The notes under the pieces are model-generated. The model saw only the letters and a list, made by a program, of their open reading frames with translations. It searched no databases and was not told where the DNA came from. Positions 12,741 through 24,939 of a stretch of 64,000 bases of DNA are shown one piece after another; position 1 is the first letter of the stretch, and the number at the start of each line of letters is the position of its first letter. Origin of the DNA: Gnetum montanum (Eukaryota > Streptophyta > Gnetopsida > Gnetales > Gnetaceae); assembly GCA_015680685.1 (NCBI GenBank), contig MNCI01002312.1:275305-339304 (forward strand). The letters run 5' to 3'. The translations under genes were made by a program, and so were the position numbers.

Positions 12741-15700
12741 GACGATGGTGCATAGGAGTGAACGTAGGCATCAAGGTATCACAAAGGTGGACGAAGGAGA
12801 ATGCACCTTGCAATGTCTCCCCAGGGTATGCATTGAGGAATCACAAGAAGCGCCATCTACACTGTAAGTTGCTACACTACCCTTTCTTACATTGTGCGAT
12901 CTATTAAATGGGGCTGTTACTATAATCACCATGCCCTAGTGGATACAGTCGTTACCATCGCTACAATATGACTTTTGTCAGTATGGCCTTAGTTGCCACT
13001 GCAGCTACTACACTATGGTTATTGCATGTCATTTCCATGGCTACCATTGTTGTGGGTGGGACAATGTATTATTTTGAGGGTTTAGAAGGTTCTGTGCGGC
13101 ATAGCATACATTTTGGATAGCGTAGCACCCATGGAGGGAGTTCTAGTTTGCAAGGTTTCTAGGCAGCATAACACATGTTCTGGGTAGTGTAGCGCATGTA
13201 AAGGGGGTTTCAGATTATATTTTATTTTGTTACATTGTGTGCAGTGGAACAGGGCTGGGGCTATGGAAACGCTATGTGTTCCTTTTCAGGCCATGTTACT
13301 TTTTTCAGTGTGATTGATAGGCTATGTTGCATTTTCAGTGCCTATTATGCTATGCTGTCATGCTGTTATGCCATCATACTTACTACACTACTAGACTTGC
13401 TACATTGTCATCGTGTTACTTTTGTCAACGTGACTAAAATACTATGTTGTGTTTTTTGTGCCTATTATGCTACGCTGTCATGATGCTATGCCATCATACT
13501 TGCTATGCTACTATACATGCTACATTGTCATCATGTTACTTTTGTCAGCATGACTCACAGGCTGTGTTGTGTTTTCAATGCTTGTTACGCTACGCTATCA
13601 CACTACTACACTACCATACTTGCTACGCTACTATTCTTTCTATGTTGTCATACATGCTACGCTGTTATACCTATTACGCTACTATGCCTGTCACACTACA
13701 TGAGGTGTACCCATTACATTGCTACATTGCATGTCACATGGCCGCTACGCTGCATGGGATGTACTCGCTACGCTGTGTCATGCGCTACGCTGCTACGCTA
13801 CGTGTAACATGGCTACTATGCTATATAGTAACTATCACTTGAACACTATGAACTAATGCTTTGTGCTACACCATGCAAGGTCATGTTAAAATTATATTGA
13901 TCGTGATTGAGCTGGTTGGGATTCTATGCTACCTAAGTGCCCTTGTGGCCAACATCCCTCCCTCCCCACACATGAGTAAGGGACTAGGAAATTCGGTTTC
14001 AAGAAGGTGCGTGGAAATTCCTAGAGTTCCTCCTTCGTCACTTCAGTGTGATGGTATGGTAACACTTGTCAGCTAAGACCACTGATGTTCTGGGTGAAAC
14101 GCTATTGCCTAGTGCAAACCATGGCATCTTATAGTTTATGGCTAATGGATCTATTAAAGGAGAAGGGGTCGAGAGCTCAAATCGACACCTAAAAGGTTTG
14201 AGATGCTTGTCTTGGGTTTGGGCTATGCTTGAAATTAAGTGTTACCATAAGTAAAACACCTTGTTTGTCACTCGTCACATGGACACTTTATTCCAGAATC
14301 CACCTAGGACCATCTACTATGTCATTGGGTGAGTCCTACGAAGATACTTAGGTATGGTACATCATTTTTCTTGCATAGTTGAAATGCTTATTATGCTCTG
14401 TGTGTTGCTAGATTTATCATTGACAAAGATGGTCTCCACAATCAAGAGGGGGCATTGGCATTGGCCCAAATAGCCTTACAAGAGTTCTCTTCTATCGAGA
14501 ACATGCGCACCAGTGTCATAGAATAGCTTGGGGCTGATTTAAAAATCTATCCAACCAAGTATGCCAAGTTCTATCTGAAATGCGAAGAACTTAGAGGGTT
14601 AGATGGTGAATGGGCATTCTGCCAAATACCTACCATGGAAGAAGTTTTTGTGGAAATCCCATGTGAGATTATGAAATTTTTTTCATGTGTTCAAGTGATT
14701 GATTTTTTTTCGCCTTTTGTTAATTTTTTTATTGATTATTGTGATAATGGCCGAGTCCAAAGAGGTTACGGTAATCATGTCCAAACGTGAAGAAACTAAT
14801 CTCTTATTTAAATACAGTGAAGTGGACGAGACATGAAGTTGGTTATGTAATGTGGCCCTAGTCACCCTTGTTCAGAATTTCCAAGAGGCTGGGCTCATGG
14901 ACCTATTCTTAGTAATAAATCCAAGCATTCTGGTTGTAGAGATGCTCACCCTTGTTGATTCTTTTAAATAAATGACTAACCACTTTCACATGCAAGTGGA
15001 TAATGTGTGGGTGGTGTTTGAGATCACCAATGGCCTTTTCATATATCTCTTCGGTGTCCCTTTTGATGGTCTACCCATAGGGGATAAGATTGGCAAAGAT
15101 GTAAATCATCGAGGGGACATAGAAGAATGGTTGGGAAACAACAAAGATCATAAGGGGATTTACATGCAAAAGGTCAAGTTAGAGGTAGCCCATAAGGTTT
15201 ATCCTATCTTCCAGACTCACACTTTCTCCAAGTTACTCTCCCAAGGAAAAATTCTTGCGGTAAAGAAAGCTTGGATTATGAGGGATGTCATGGAAGAAGG
15301 GACTCGCTATAATTGGGCCAGGTACCTTGTTGAGGGTTTGTGGGCAGAAATGGTTAAGCTTTTTGAGAGCCTTGATGCACATGTTAATGTGCACTTTGCT
15401 TGTTTTATAGCTTGCCTATGATGATTTGCTAAATTCTTGGTGGTCCAAGAAAATGGCATCTGGGTGTTGCAGGATCACACACAGATATCCAAATCATGGA
15501 TCTACAAAGTATTCCACACCACTCAATCCCAGGATCCCCCAAAAGCTATTTGGAAGTCTTTTTCAATAAGAACAAAGGATCAGGTGGGAGAACCCTTTTA
15601 TGCACAAGACAACATTGGACAAGAACCTCCCACTAACATAGGCAATGTGGTAAGGGGGCCATGCCTTAATAGTGAAATAGTAAAATCAAAATTGAAATGC

Positions 15701-17454
15701 AAGAAATCTCATCCAGTGGAAGAGCCTCCACATTCCAGTGAAGAAAGAGGTAAAAGATTGCGAATCAATGTTCATAAAGTGTATCCTACATATGTTGGTG
15801 AGCATGGTTTAACTATCTTATTAGCTACTCCTACCCCCATCCTTTTTTCTATGTTAGACTATCATGCTCACTCTAGATGTGTTTAATAGATGATGAAGAA
15901 GAAGTTTTGGCCCCTGAGGCAAGGGCCCATGCCATAGAAGAAGAAGAGGCCTTGGCTGCAAGGAGGAGGTCCCTACTGTAGATGAACCTTTCACAGAGTG
16001 TGCCCTAGCACCTAAGGGGCTCATGATGGTTGAAGAAGCTGCTACACTATTAAATCATCTTGAGAGAGAAGGGCAACAATTTGATGCTGGTGAGTTTGAT
16101 AGTTTGCTTGATAGTTTGTTTGATAGTCTACTAATGGACAATCCCCCTGCTCTCACCCTTGAGGGTTTGCTAGGTAGGAGCTTTGCATTTTCATTTATGT
16201 TACTTTTTAGTTTTTTTTTCCTCTTCTTCACCATGCTAACATGATTTTTTATGTAGTAGACACTACTATTAAGGCTGCTGATTCTTCCTCTTCATTTCAC
16301 CTCCAACCATGGGTAGAGACCTCAAATAAGTTTGCCTTTATGAAGGGGCTAATTGATGACATGATTGATTGGTTAAGGAAAATTGATCCTGAGATAGGTG
16401 TGTTTGAACTACAACATTTTCTTTCTATGTTGTTATATTTTTTCCATCATCTCATGACTAATGCTTCCTCATGTTGGGTATAATAGCTTCCTGACTAAAG
16501 TGGGATCCAAGACAAGCTATCAAAGTTGATGCTGTGCTTGAGCTCCCTCCAGAGGGAACCAAGGTGCCTCTTATTATATACGAGGAGGCAAGTAAATGTG
16601 CACTATACTTGGAATGATCCCTGTGGGAGTGTAGGCATGTTAACAAAGATCTTTGGAAGTTGGTCCAAAAGCTAGAAAAGGAGAAATCTAGTCAAGTGGT
16701 TGAACTAGAAGATCTACAGTCAAGGAATGAGTTCTTGATGGCTTGTGACACTTCCGATGGCAGTTGGCATACGACCATGATTGATTATGAAAAATATTGG
16801 TTAGCCGTATGGGTTAAGAACAAGGCTACTTGTGAGATAATTGAACAATGCTTGCAAATGGATCTACTAGCCTAGAAAAACTAGGACTGGAAAGATTACA
16901 GTGCCAAGGTGTACGAATGGGGGCAAGCATAAAAAAATCATAAAGACATGTACAAGGTGGAACATGCTACCTACCATTAAAAATATCAAGATGCTTCTAT
17001 TGAATTGCATACTCATAAGCTATTTATTGATATAGTCAGTGCTACCAAGGCCTATGAAAAATTTACAAAACATGTGTTGGTGAGTGAGTGTCTCTCGAGA
17101 GAGATGACCTTGCCTTCTGGGGAGACCACTACTAGCACGTTTTCTCCAAGGCCACCCACTTGGATGGCTGTGGAAAAGGGGAAGATTACAGCAAGTGTTA
17201 GCTTGGGGGAAGAAGATTAGGTGAACTTAAGTGAGGATGAAATACTTTGATACTTAGTAGCTAGCATGGACAAAATATCTCCAAAGATGGACTCAAGCCC
17301 ATCTCACGTTAGCCAAGCTTTACTATATTGTAGTTTATTTTGTGATTTGTGATCATAATTTGATTCATTATTTTATTCTTACTTGATGCAGGACCCAAAT
17401 GAGGATATAGGACCTAGTGGGATAGGGGATAAAGATTCTGGCGGAGACTCATAG
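12741..17454 (+). pseudogene. Antisense HAD/FCP1-like intron-containing gene of element B
   Basis: The gene runs opposite to gag-pol. Exon 1 (from ATG 12741 or 12747) ends at a GTAAGT donor at 12864. A HAD-like exon lies at about 13900-14328; its donor (TTGG/GTGAGT) and the next acceptor (AG/14412) match those of the element A copy. The HAD part has the pattern of plant FCP1-like domains (a VIELVGIL nucleophile region and NTLFVTRHMD where NTLLxDDSP is usual), so catalytic residues are lost. After about 14412 follow an unrecognised domain (YLFGVPFDGLPIG near 15040, VMEEGTRYNWARY near 15290), an acidic run near 15890-15950, a coiled-coil segment near 16640-16740, and a last exon 17392-17454. 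Stops are numerous; it is decayed. The HAD assignment rests on motif order seen by eye. Confidence 0.6.
13290..13650. repeat. 120-bp tandem repeat in the first intron of the antisense gene
   Basis: Three units begin at 13292, 13412 and 13532 with YRTGTTACTTTT. The spacing is exactly 120 bases. The units are rich in CTAYGCTAY motifs. Reading frames here (for example 13444-13842) are produced by the repeat and have no recognisable protein features. Confidence 0.8.
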
Positions 17455-17589
17455 CCCATTGGCAATTTTTTCTTTTTTCTTTGAAATGAAATACTTATTG
17501 TTATGTATTCTAAGTATGGACTTATATTTAATGAAAAGTAAAACACTTCTTTTATTCCTTTTGGCTAATATTTTTGTTAATGTTCTTGG

Positions 17590-17890
17590 GCCCCTTGTGG
17601 GCCCCTTGTTTTAGTTTAAGGCCATTTCAAGCCATTGCTAGTTTTATGCCATTTTGGGCCAAACATAATGTACTATTAGGACGTGGGTTTCCAGTTTTAG
17701 GCCTTGGTAGGCCTTGTCGATAGTTTAAGGCCATTTCAGGTCATTGCTAGTTTAAGGTCATTTTAGGCCAAACATAATGTAATTTTCAACAGTGGGATTG
17801 ACAGTTTTAGATCTTGGTGGGCTATAGCAATAGTTAGAGGCCATTCCGGGTTGTTGCTAGTTTAAGGCCATTTCAAGCCATAATCGCTTT
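17590..17890 (-). repeat. Hairpin-unit array 1 of element B
   Basis: About eight units of the form TAGTTTAAGGCC-ATTTCA-GGYC lie between the 3' end of the antisense gene and the end of gag-protease (tail to tail). This matches the place of array 1 in element A. Confidence 0.75.
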
Positions 17891-18017
17891 AACTAATGCC
17901 AATGGTAGAGACAATGCAAATAGAAAATTTAATGCAAAACAAAAATCATGTGAACAGGAGTATAAAATTTATTGAAGCAAAGTGGAGGTAAAATTAATCA
18001 TGCAATTGTTTCCTAAT

Positions 18018-18313
18018 CTAATGTGGGTTACGCAATGCATAGGATCGGGAAGCCTTGTGGTGGTTTTCCTCTATGCTATCATTTATTGTTTGGAAGGGAA
18101 ATTTGGTCCACATGGTTTCTTCATTTGAGTCGATAGTTTTGGATGGCTCATTTGTCAAACATGGAATTTCAGCATGAATGGGTGATTTATTTTTAGAGAT
18201 TTCTATATCTAATCCTTGCTCCACGTCTATAATTTTTATGGCTCGGGGAGCTACTACATCACCAAAGATCACCACCTCTCCACCCACATAGGGTAAGTGG
18301 ATCTCTTAATGTA
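18018..18313 (-). pseudogene. Element B gag-protease, C-terminal piece after the A insertion
   Basis: This is the continuation of the reading frame that stops at 40289 on the far side of element A. Across the junction the two parts line up with the uninterrupted copy in A (24220-24523): IH-stop-EIHLPYVG, then EVV, VEQG and a conserved PFQ segment. It follows the protease domain; its role is unknown. Confidence 0.75.
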
Positions 18314-18318
18314 TGGAT
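18314..18318. repeat. Target-site duplication of element A, left
   Basis: TGGAT directly precedes the LTR start TGAAAC; the identical TGGAT at 40284-40288 directly follows the other LTR end. Five bases is the usual length for Ty3/gypsy integration. The site lies within the gag-protease frame of element B. Confidence 0.85.
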
Positions 18319-20050
18319 TGAAACACCCCAAAAAATGTGGGATCATTCTTACTTCACTAAGCCTTGCAATTCACGTAACACCACAATAGTTCTTCAGGAG
18401 GAGAACATTTTGAGTTTAGGCCAGCTAGTTCAGAAAATTGTCTACTTTAGGTGAAAATAGGCTCTACGGGTCATCCTACATATCCACCTAAGTAGCACGC
18501 TGAGCTGACAACCTGCTCAGAAACGGTGCATGGAGTTGGCAGTAGCATCCTAGATGCACAAAATAGTTCAGCAAGTTTTCTAAATGACGAAGTCTACTAC
18601 ACTACGCTATGCCTCACTATGTAGCATAGCAAGCTTCAGAAGATGATTGCAGAATGGAGTGTTATGCTATGCTACACCACGTGATGTAGCATAGCATGGA
18701 AACAACTTCACAGCCAGTCCCCACGCCCAATTTTAATTCCTTCAGCAATGTCTCTTTCTATCAGGAAGTGGTAGACGATGTCTGCTACTATGCTACACTA
18801 AGCTACAAGGCGCAACAAGGTGCAGCAATCCTGCGAAAAAGACAGAAGGTAGCCCAAAGCGCTGAATCAACAAGTTTGCAAGTCTCACGAAAGAAAAGTT
18901 TGCAAATCAACAAATCTTTCGCGACTAAGACCAGTTGCTACGCTACGTAGCATAGCATAGCGTAGCAAGCATGCAACACATATGTAGCAAAATGCGCGAC
19001 AAGGTGCTATGCTACACCAAGCATGCTCTACTACAAATCACAGCGAGGCATACAGGTGGTTGTGCAACATCAATGCACTTTATCTAATTGGACCATTGAC
19101 ACATGTCTCCAGATGCTGACGGCACAATTACGATGTCGTAGGCTCACAGTTATGGCATAGTAGGTTCACATTACAACGGTCTTGCTAGTCCAACGGTCAT
19201 ACATGATATGTGTCGCACCAACAAGTCAACATGGGCCCAGGGCACGTGGCATCCAAACTATCTATTTCGCATGCCCTTGAGCCCTATAAATACCCTAACA
19301 AACAACATCCAAAGGGTCCAATAATTTTCTAAAAAATGGCATTCAAAAAGGTTGGACTATCTTTGGATGTTGGGAATTCTCAGGAAAACGGCATTGAAAG
19401 GGCTCAAATTTTTCCAACAAGCAACATTCGAAGAGTTCTAAGATTTTACAAAGTCTTTGACTTTTCCTCTCTTTGGCACTAAATTTCTCTTCTCGGCACA
19501 TTGTAGCACTGAGCATTGTAAGCTTTATGTTTGACACTACAAACAGTGAGCACCTTTAGCTGACATTTTGTTTTGTCTCCCTTTCTACCACCTTGGTAGA
19601 ATCCCCTGCATTGTCAACGTTCAAAGCCATACCCAAGCACATAACCTATTTTGCTCTACACGTCCTGGTTACTCTCGGGATCTTTGCACTCTGCCACACT
19701 GTGCAACCAACCGTATCCACATTGATAGAGCAAGCTTGTAGCTTCCGAGTGGTGCATTTTTCTAACTATATTTTACATTGTTTTCTATTTATTGTTGTTT
19801 TTTACACTATTTTCTTCTCTTGCTTCATTTACTTTCAAGCATTACTTTACATTTCTATTCCTGTTTCAAAAATATACATTGCAAAAGGCTATATAGACAC
19901 CAATTAATTCCCTATCTGATCAACCAGACCGTTCAAGATGCCCCATATCTGCACACACATAGCACGGCCCTCCCGCAGGTATGGGGTCAAAATTGTTACG
20001 CCCATCAACCCCTCGGTGTTTTCCAACCACTAACGTTTTCAGTTGTCACA
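18319..20050 (+). repeat. Element A 5' LTR
   Basis: 1732 bp, TGAAACACC to GTCACA, aligned along its length with 38538-40283. It contains CTAYGCTAY palindromes at about 18590-18700 and 18935-18970. A CTATAAATACCC TATA-like sequence near 19283 (CTATAAATACATCG near 39518 in the other LTR) is a plausible promoter. Reading frames at 19593-20059 are LTR sequence and recur in the 3' LTR. Confidence 0.92.
18664..18697. repeat. Perfect 13-bp inverted repeat in the element A LTR
   Basis: The arms ATGCTATGCTACA and TGTAGCATAGCAT are perfect complements around an 8-base centre, CCACGTGA, that contains CACGTG (a G-box core). The 3' LTR has a mutated version at about 38880-38916. Confidence 0.85.
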
Positions 20051-20078
20051 GTTTTCTAGCACTAGAAGTAGGGCCTTT
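20051..20078 (+). other. Probable primer-binding site of element A
   Basis: TTTTCTAGCACTAGAAGTAGGG follows the LTR end. It aligns with the better preserved TTTTGGCGCTAGAAGGAGGG of element D (27219-27238) and with TTTTTGACACTAGAAGGAGG of element B. Differences are mainly G-to-A and C-to-T, as expected for decay of a TGGCGC-type site. The priming tRNA was not determined. Confidence 0.55.
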
Positions 20079-20109
20079 TGGTGCCTTTTCTACATGTCAT
20101 GGTAGTTCT

Positions 20110-20640
20110 GTGAGCCTTCTGCACCCTAATATGCATAAGCGTAGATGCGATACCCTTTTGTAATTTTTTGCACTTTGTGCGGTGCAGATTAGTCACCTCG
20201 ATAGTTCCTCGAGAGCCCTACAGAACACAAGGCCTCTGATCGCTAGCTGACTAGCTCATATTACGGTAGTCTTTCTTGCATTCTGTACCCCATCTTGCAT
20301 GGTATAGAGTGGTCGCTTTGATGGCCCCTCGGGGATCCTGTGAGATGGAAAGTCTTCCTGACTACTAGTTAGCTTGCCTGTCCTATGATAGTCTTGCATG
20401 TGTTCTGTACCCCATCTCGCATGGTATAGAGCAGTCGCTTTGACAGTCCCTTGGGGATCTTGCGAGACGGAAAGCCTTCTTGGTCTCTAGTTAGCTTCCC
20501 CATCTTATGGTAGTCTTGCATGTGTTCTGCATCCTATCATGCACTAGCATAAACGTGACACCCATTTGTGGTTTTTTACACCTTGTGTGGTGCAGGTCAT
20601 TCGCCTTGACGGTTCCTCTGGAATCCGACAAGATGTAAAG
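20110..20640. repeat. 122-bp tandem repeat in the element A leader
   Basis: TTCTG-initiated units start at about 20281, 20403 and 20525, with more degenerate units on both sides. They share GCATGGTATAGAG, TCGCTTTGA and TTAGCTT. The region lies between primer site and gag; in retroelements this is where packaging signals sit, but no function is shown. Confidence 0.75.
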
Positions 20641-20738
20641 ACTTCTTCTTCTTCTTTCTTTTTGCTATTCCCTAGTTTCCTTGTTCATTCACACTCTTTT
20701 GCATAACTTTTTCTCTTTTTTGCATAACTACTTGTTTA

Positions 20739-23700
20739 ATGATGGATTTTTCAACTATTGTTGCAAACGTCTTCAATGTTGAAGCTTCCATCATGGTTCA
20801 AGGCACTACTGGTGTTGAAAAACCTTTGAATCCATTACTAGAAATACGTCGATCTCTCAGAATCCAAAATCAAGGACCTAAGGGATTGGCCCAACAACAC
20901 GAGCATTACAGTTTCCATTGTGCAAAGGTGCATGCAAATCTGCCCTTGGATTTACATGAACTTAAAGAAAAATGTAGCTTTGAGTTCACTTACTGCAATG
21001 GAAAGGAATTCATCGCTATTTTCGGCATTTCATTACTTTAATGCAAGCATACCAAAGGCTTCTAGACCAACTAATCTAGTTGGATAGGCTTAGGAAGCAA
21101 TAGGACATAACGTCCAACCAAGATGATGCTTTCTAGGATGGGCAGGAGGAACTTGATTCCCAACCAGATGAGGAAGGTCCAACTGGCCCCATTCCTATCC
21201 CTCCTACCCAGTCCCTGTGGGCCAAGTCATCGTCTATTATCTCTCCCTTTGTAATTACACCCATGCTCCCACAACCTGTGATTATAGCTACTATGGATAG
21301 CCACACCGATTCTATGATGTTCCAAAACCCTCTTTTGCCTATAGCTACTATCCCTTTGCTGACTGCTCAGTAGTCTATTCCTATAGCACATCGTATGCCA
21401 ATCATCGCTACCCTACCATATGTTCATACCATGCCTCTTTCACAAGCATACACAACTTTTGTTTCTGTGCCTACATTCACATCCGTTCCACCCACTGTGG
21501 TAGGCCCTGGCCCCTCCACATGGTGGGCCCCATTTTCTTCTTCATCCATTCCGCAAGCATCATAGATGTCTCACTACGTGCACTCTCAAATGCACCAACC
21601 CTTGCAATTGGCATATCCTAACATGGGGTTCTGGTCTACACTGTCGGTGACACAAGTAGTCTACCTGGCAACCGAACCTATGGTCGTCGCCTTAATGACA
21701 CCACCTGCCAAGTGGTGGACAACACAGGTAGCACCGCTTGCGGGGGTTGTCCCGACAGTACCGTCAATGGGTCAGGCTGCCACCCCTACCATACCATAAG
21801 TGGGAACTACCCCAATAGTACCCCGATCATCCACAACATCGTCAGGTCTGGACCAAGCATTTCAGCTCATCCAGACCCTCACTGATGAAATAAAATGCCT
21901 TAAAGCTGCTAGGTATGACATGGTACAAGTCATGGACTTCTACTAGAATGACCCTATCAGCCTTGTAGTCCCTACTTTGACATTACCCCCAGGGATGTCT
22001 CTCCCACATTTCACGAAGTATGATGGGGAGGGAGATCCCAATGCACATCTTGTCACCTTCATATTTGAGTCTTTGCTATTGCAATAATGGACACACACTA
22101 TCATTCATGTCTTTGCCATGTCCCTAGCTGGAAAGGCCTTGGACTGGTATAGTGCATTTCCATGCTCATCCATATCAACTTTGGAAGAGCTACTGACCCA
22201 GTTCATGATGCGCTTCAAGTAAAACTTGAAGCTAGAAACCATGCTGGACTAGCTGATAAGTGTAAAGCAAGATGCTCTAGAGCCAGTCCAAAATTTCATT
22301 CAACGTTGGAGTGTAACCCTTAATGAAATCCGTGAGCCCATCATGGAAGCCCACCTATTGGTCATCTTTAAGGGTGCAGTGAACGACTTCATCAAGTATA
22401 AATTGTACTACCTTGCTCCTCGCTCTCTTAGTCAAGACTTTGCTCAGACTAAGAGCATACAGGACATGACCGAAGCAAGCAAAGACCTGGCCTACATCGC
22501 TTACAAAAGCACCTTCACAAAGAAGGAAAAGGGTAAATCCCCAACAACCATAGTGGCCATTGTGGCAACTGAGGCCAAGCCCAAACCTAGTAGTCGTTGT
22601 AGCAAGAACAATAAGAAACTGGTCATACCCGCAACTAACCCTGTGCCCAAACAGGGCCATGTACCTCAACCAGTTGCACCTACACCCGAAACATCTGCAC
22701 AACCCAAACCCAACTTTGAGTGCAAAGACTGCTCAAAGTACACCCCACTGCCTCTAAAGCCTTCAGAGCTTCTGAAGCAACTGCTGGTAGCGGGCTACAT
22801 CCAGCATAAGAAAATGTTGGAAGAGGCAAATGTGAGACATCAGCGCTACTGTGAGCTCATTAGAAATCCCTCTTTGGCCCTACCCAATGAGCCTCCTGTT
22901 CCTAGGGATTTCAGGTTAGATAGGTTTTGTGAGTACCACCAACAATGTGGTCACAGCACGTATTATTGTTTGTCATTGTATGATGACATCCAAAGATTAA
23001 TTGACCTGGGGAAACTGGTGTTGAACGAAAGAAACCTAGTGCACCCTGAAAACCAATCTATGTATGTCTACATAGATCCCCTCAATGCCAACAATGTTGG
23101 TTATGTCATCAAAACTATTGGCATTGACAGTGATCCCAGGCCATCCCAATAGCCATTTGTGGTCTACGTTCCTCAGCATAGTGCACCAGCACCACCAACG
23201 ACTGGTCCGAGCTCGTAGCAGTTATTTGTCTTGAAAGTCCCACCACGGGTATCCATCTTTGTGTCACCTGTTGGCAAAGCCATGTTGTCCCATCAGTTAA
23301 CACCTCTATCTCCATTTATCATCAAGGGCCTGATGCCTTCAACAGCCCCTATCTTGCACGACAAACCTGAATAGCCTCCTCGCCCCGCAAGGCAAGAAGT
23401 CCACTTGGTGGGCGAGATGTCAAAGAGAAGTACCATCAAGGGTATTCCCAAGACCACGTCTACACCCCTTGCATCTACACCTTCGCCTCCAAAGATGAAG
23501 GTTAACATGACTATGTAGCCTACATCACCCTACCGACAAGGATCTGAACCCAGATCCAAAGTCACCTCTCCTCGGGATATTCGTCTTATGGGATGAATCG
23601 AAGAGGAGGAAGGTGTCAAACAAGGGGACAGCCAAGACTTTCTGGATACCCTCACGTAGTTCAAGCAAGCTCTAATGTAAAAAAATGCTACATTGAGCTT

Positions 23701-24523
23701 GTACAACCTAATCATGACATCTGTACCCCAGTGCGAGGCTCTAATCTGCATGTTAACAGTGGTTCTAGTCTATGAGAACATGCCAGCGGAGGAGGAAGTG
23801 ATCCATTTGGTCATGCTTCCCTCCATACCTATAGAGTCCATGACACCTCAATTGACTTTCTATGACAATGTCATTAGGGAATATCCCGAAGGGGGTTAGG
23901 TGACTATGTCATCTCTCTTCATCACAATTCGGGTCGGCCAACACCAGATCCGAAGAGTACACATTAATGATGGGACCACCACAAATGTCATTCCCTTCCC
24001 TATTGTGGACAAGTTAGGATTGGTTGACTAGATCAAACGCACAGTAACTTCATGTCTAAGGTCCTTCAACGGGGCACATGTCTTGGTGAAAGGCACAGTT
24101 CATGTACACTTCGTAGTAGGGGAATAGTTCCCCACAAGCACAATGTTCATCATGGTCGAGGAAATACTTGGGTTTAACTTGATCTTGGGAAGGTCATGGT
24201 TAGCAAAACTTAGGGCTATCTCCTCACCTATACACTAGGAAATCCACTTACCATACGTAGGTAGGGAGGTGGTGAACCATGGTGATGAAGTAGTGATGCA
24301 AGGAATTAGTAATGTAGACATGGAGCAGGGCTCAGAGGTCACAACCTCCGAGAGTGAGGCACTTGCTCATGCATGCATTAACCATCAAACGGAAGGATCG
24401 GCTCACCGAGCCGACTCCCAAATCGAAAATGCATGGGTTGAGTTGCCCTTCCAAATGGAGGACAATGATGTGAATGAGGGCCCTAGTGAAATATCTTGGC
24501 CTCACATTCTGATCAATCGATGA
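20739..24523 (+). pseudogene. Element A gag-protease
   Basis: Gag starts at ATG 20739; there is a frame change near 21041, after which a single frame runs to 24523. Landmarks: a proline/threonine-rich stretch 21180-21840; the gag core with FTKYDGEGDPNAHLVTF near 22015-22065 and QNFIQRWS near 22290; a zinc-knuckle-like CEYHQQCGHSTYYC near 22930-22970; a protease with VHINDGTTTNV near 23960-23990, where Asn replaces the expected catalytic Asp (element B keeps Asp); and ILGRSWL near 24185. From 21900 on I count 15 in-frame stops: 11 TAG, 3 TAA, 1 TGA. At several, element B has Gln. The gene is dead. Confidence 0.85.
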
Positions 24524-24639
24524 CAGGTCAAGAGGTAGCTATGCATAGCGTAGCACCCTAAAGCTTCCTTCCCAGTTACCATCCCTTGTGCATTCGCCAC
24601 TTCTTTGCTTTGTCACCATGTTAGTCTTCTGACATGCTA

Positions 24640-24939
24640 CACTACAGCCCAAAATGGCCTAAAACTAGCATCGTTGCTTTTGCTTTGTTATGGCTCAAAA
24701 TGGCCTAAAACTAGCATCATCACTTTTCACTTTATTAACATGTCATCCTTCTAGCATGCTATGCTACGGTCTGAAATGGCCCAAAACTATCATCATCGCT
24801 TTTTGCTTTGTTAACATACTATCTCTTTTGGAAATGGCCTGAAATGGCCTAAAACTAGCATTGTTGTCTTTTTCTTTACTAATACATACATAATCCTTTT
24901 GGCATATAACACAATGGCCTGAAACGGTCTAAAACTAGC
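24640..24939 (+). repeat. Hairpin-unit array 1 of element A
   Basis: Units such as AATGGCCTAAAACTAGCATC recur at 45-80 base spacing. The array is interrupted by element D at 24939 and resumes at 28264-28290 (CTAGCAATGGCCTGAAACTAGC). Confidence 0.75.

Noticed and set aside
13235-13842. Cys/Tyr-rich open frames at 13235-13842
   Set aside because: They arise from the 120-bp and CTAYGCTAY repeats, lie in an intron of the antisense gene and resemble no protein.
19593-20059. Frame at 19593-20059 and its twin at 39825-40340
   Set aside because: Both lie at the same place in the two LTRs of element A; the similarity is that of LTRs, not of a gene pair.
23593-23775. Overlapping plus- and minus-strand frames within 22343-23775 other than the gag frame
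   Set aside because: Shadows of gag-protease; the gag frame alone aligns with element B.
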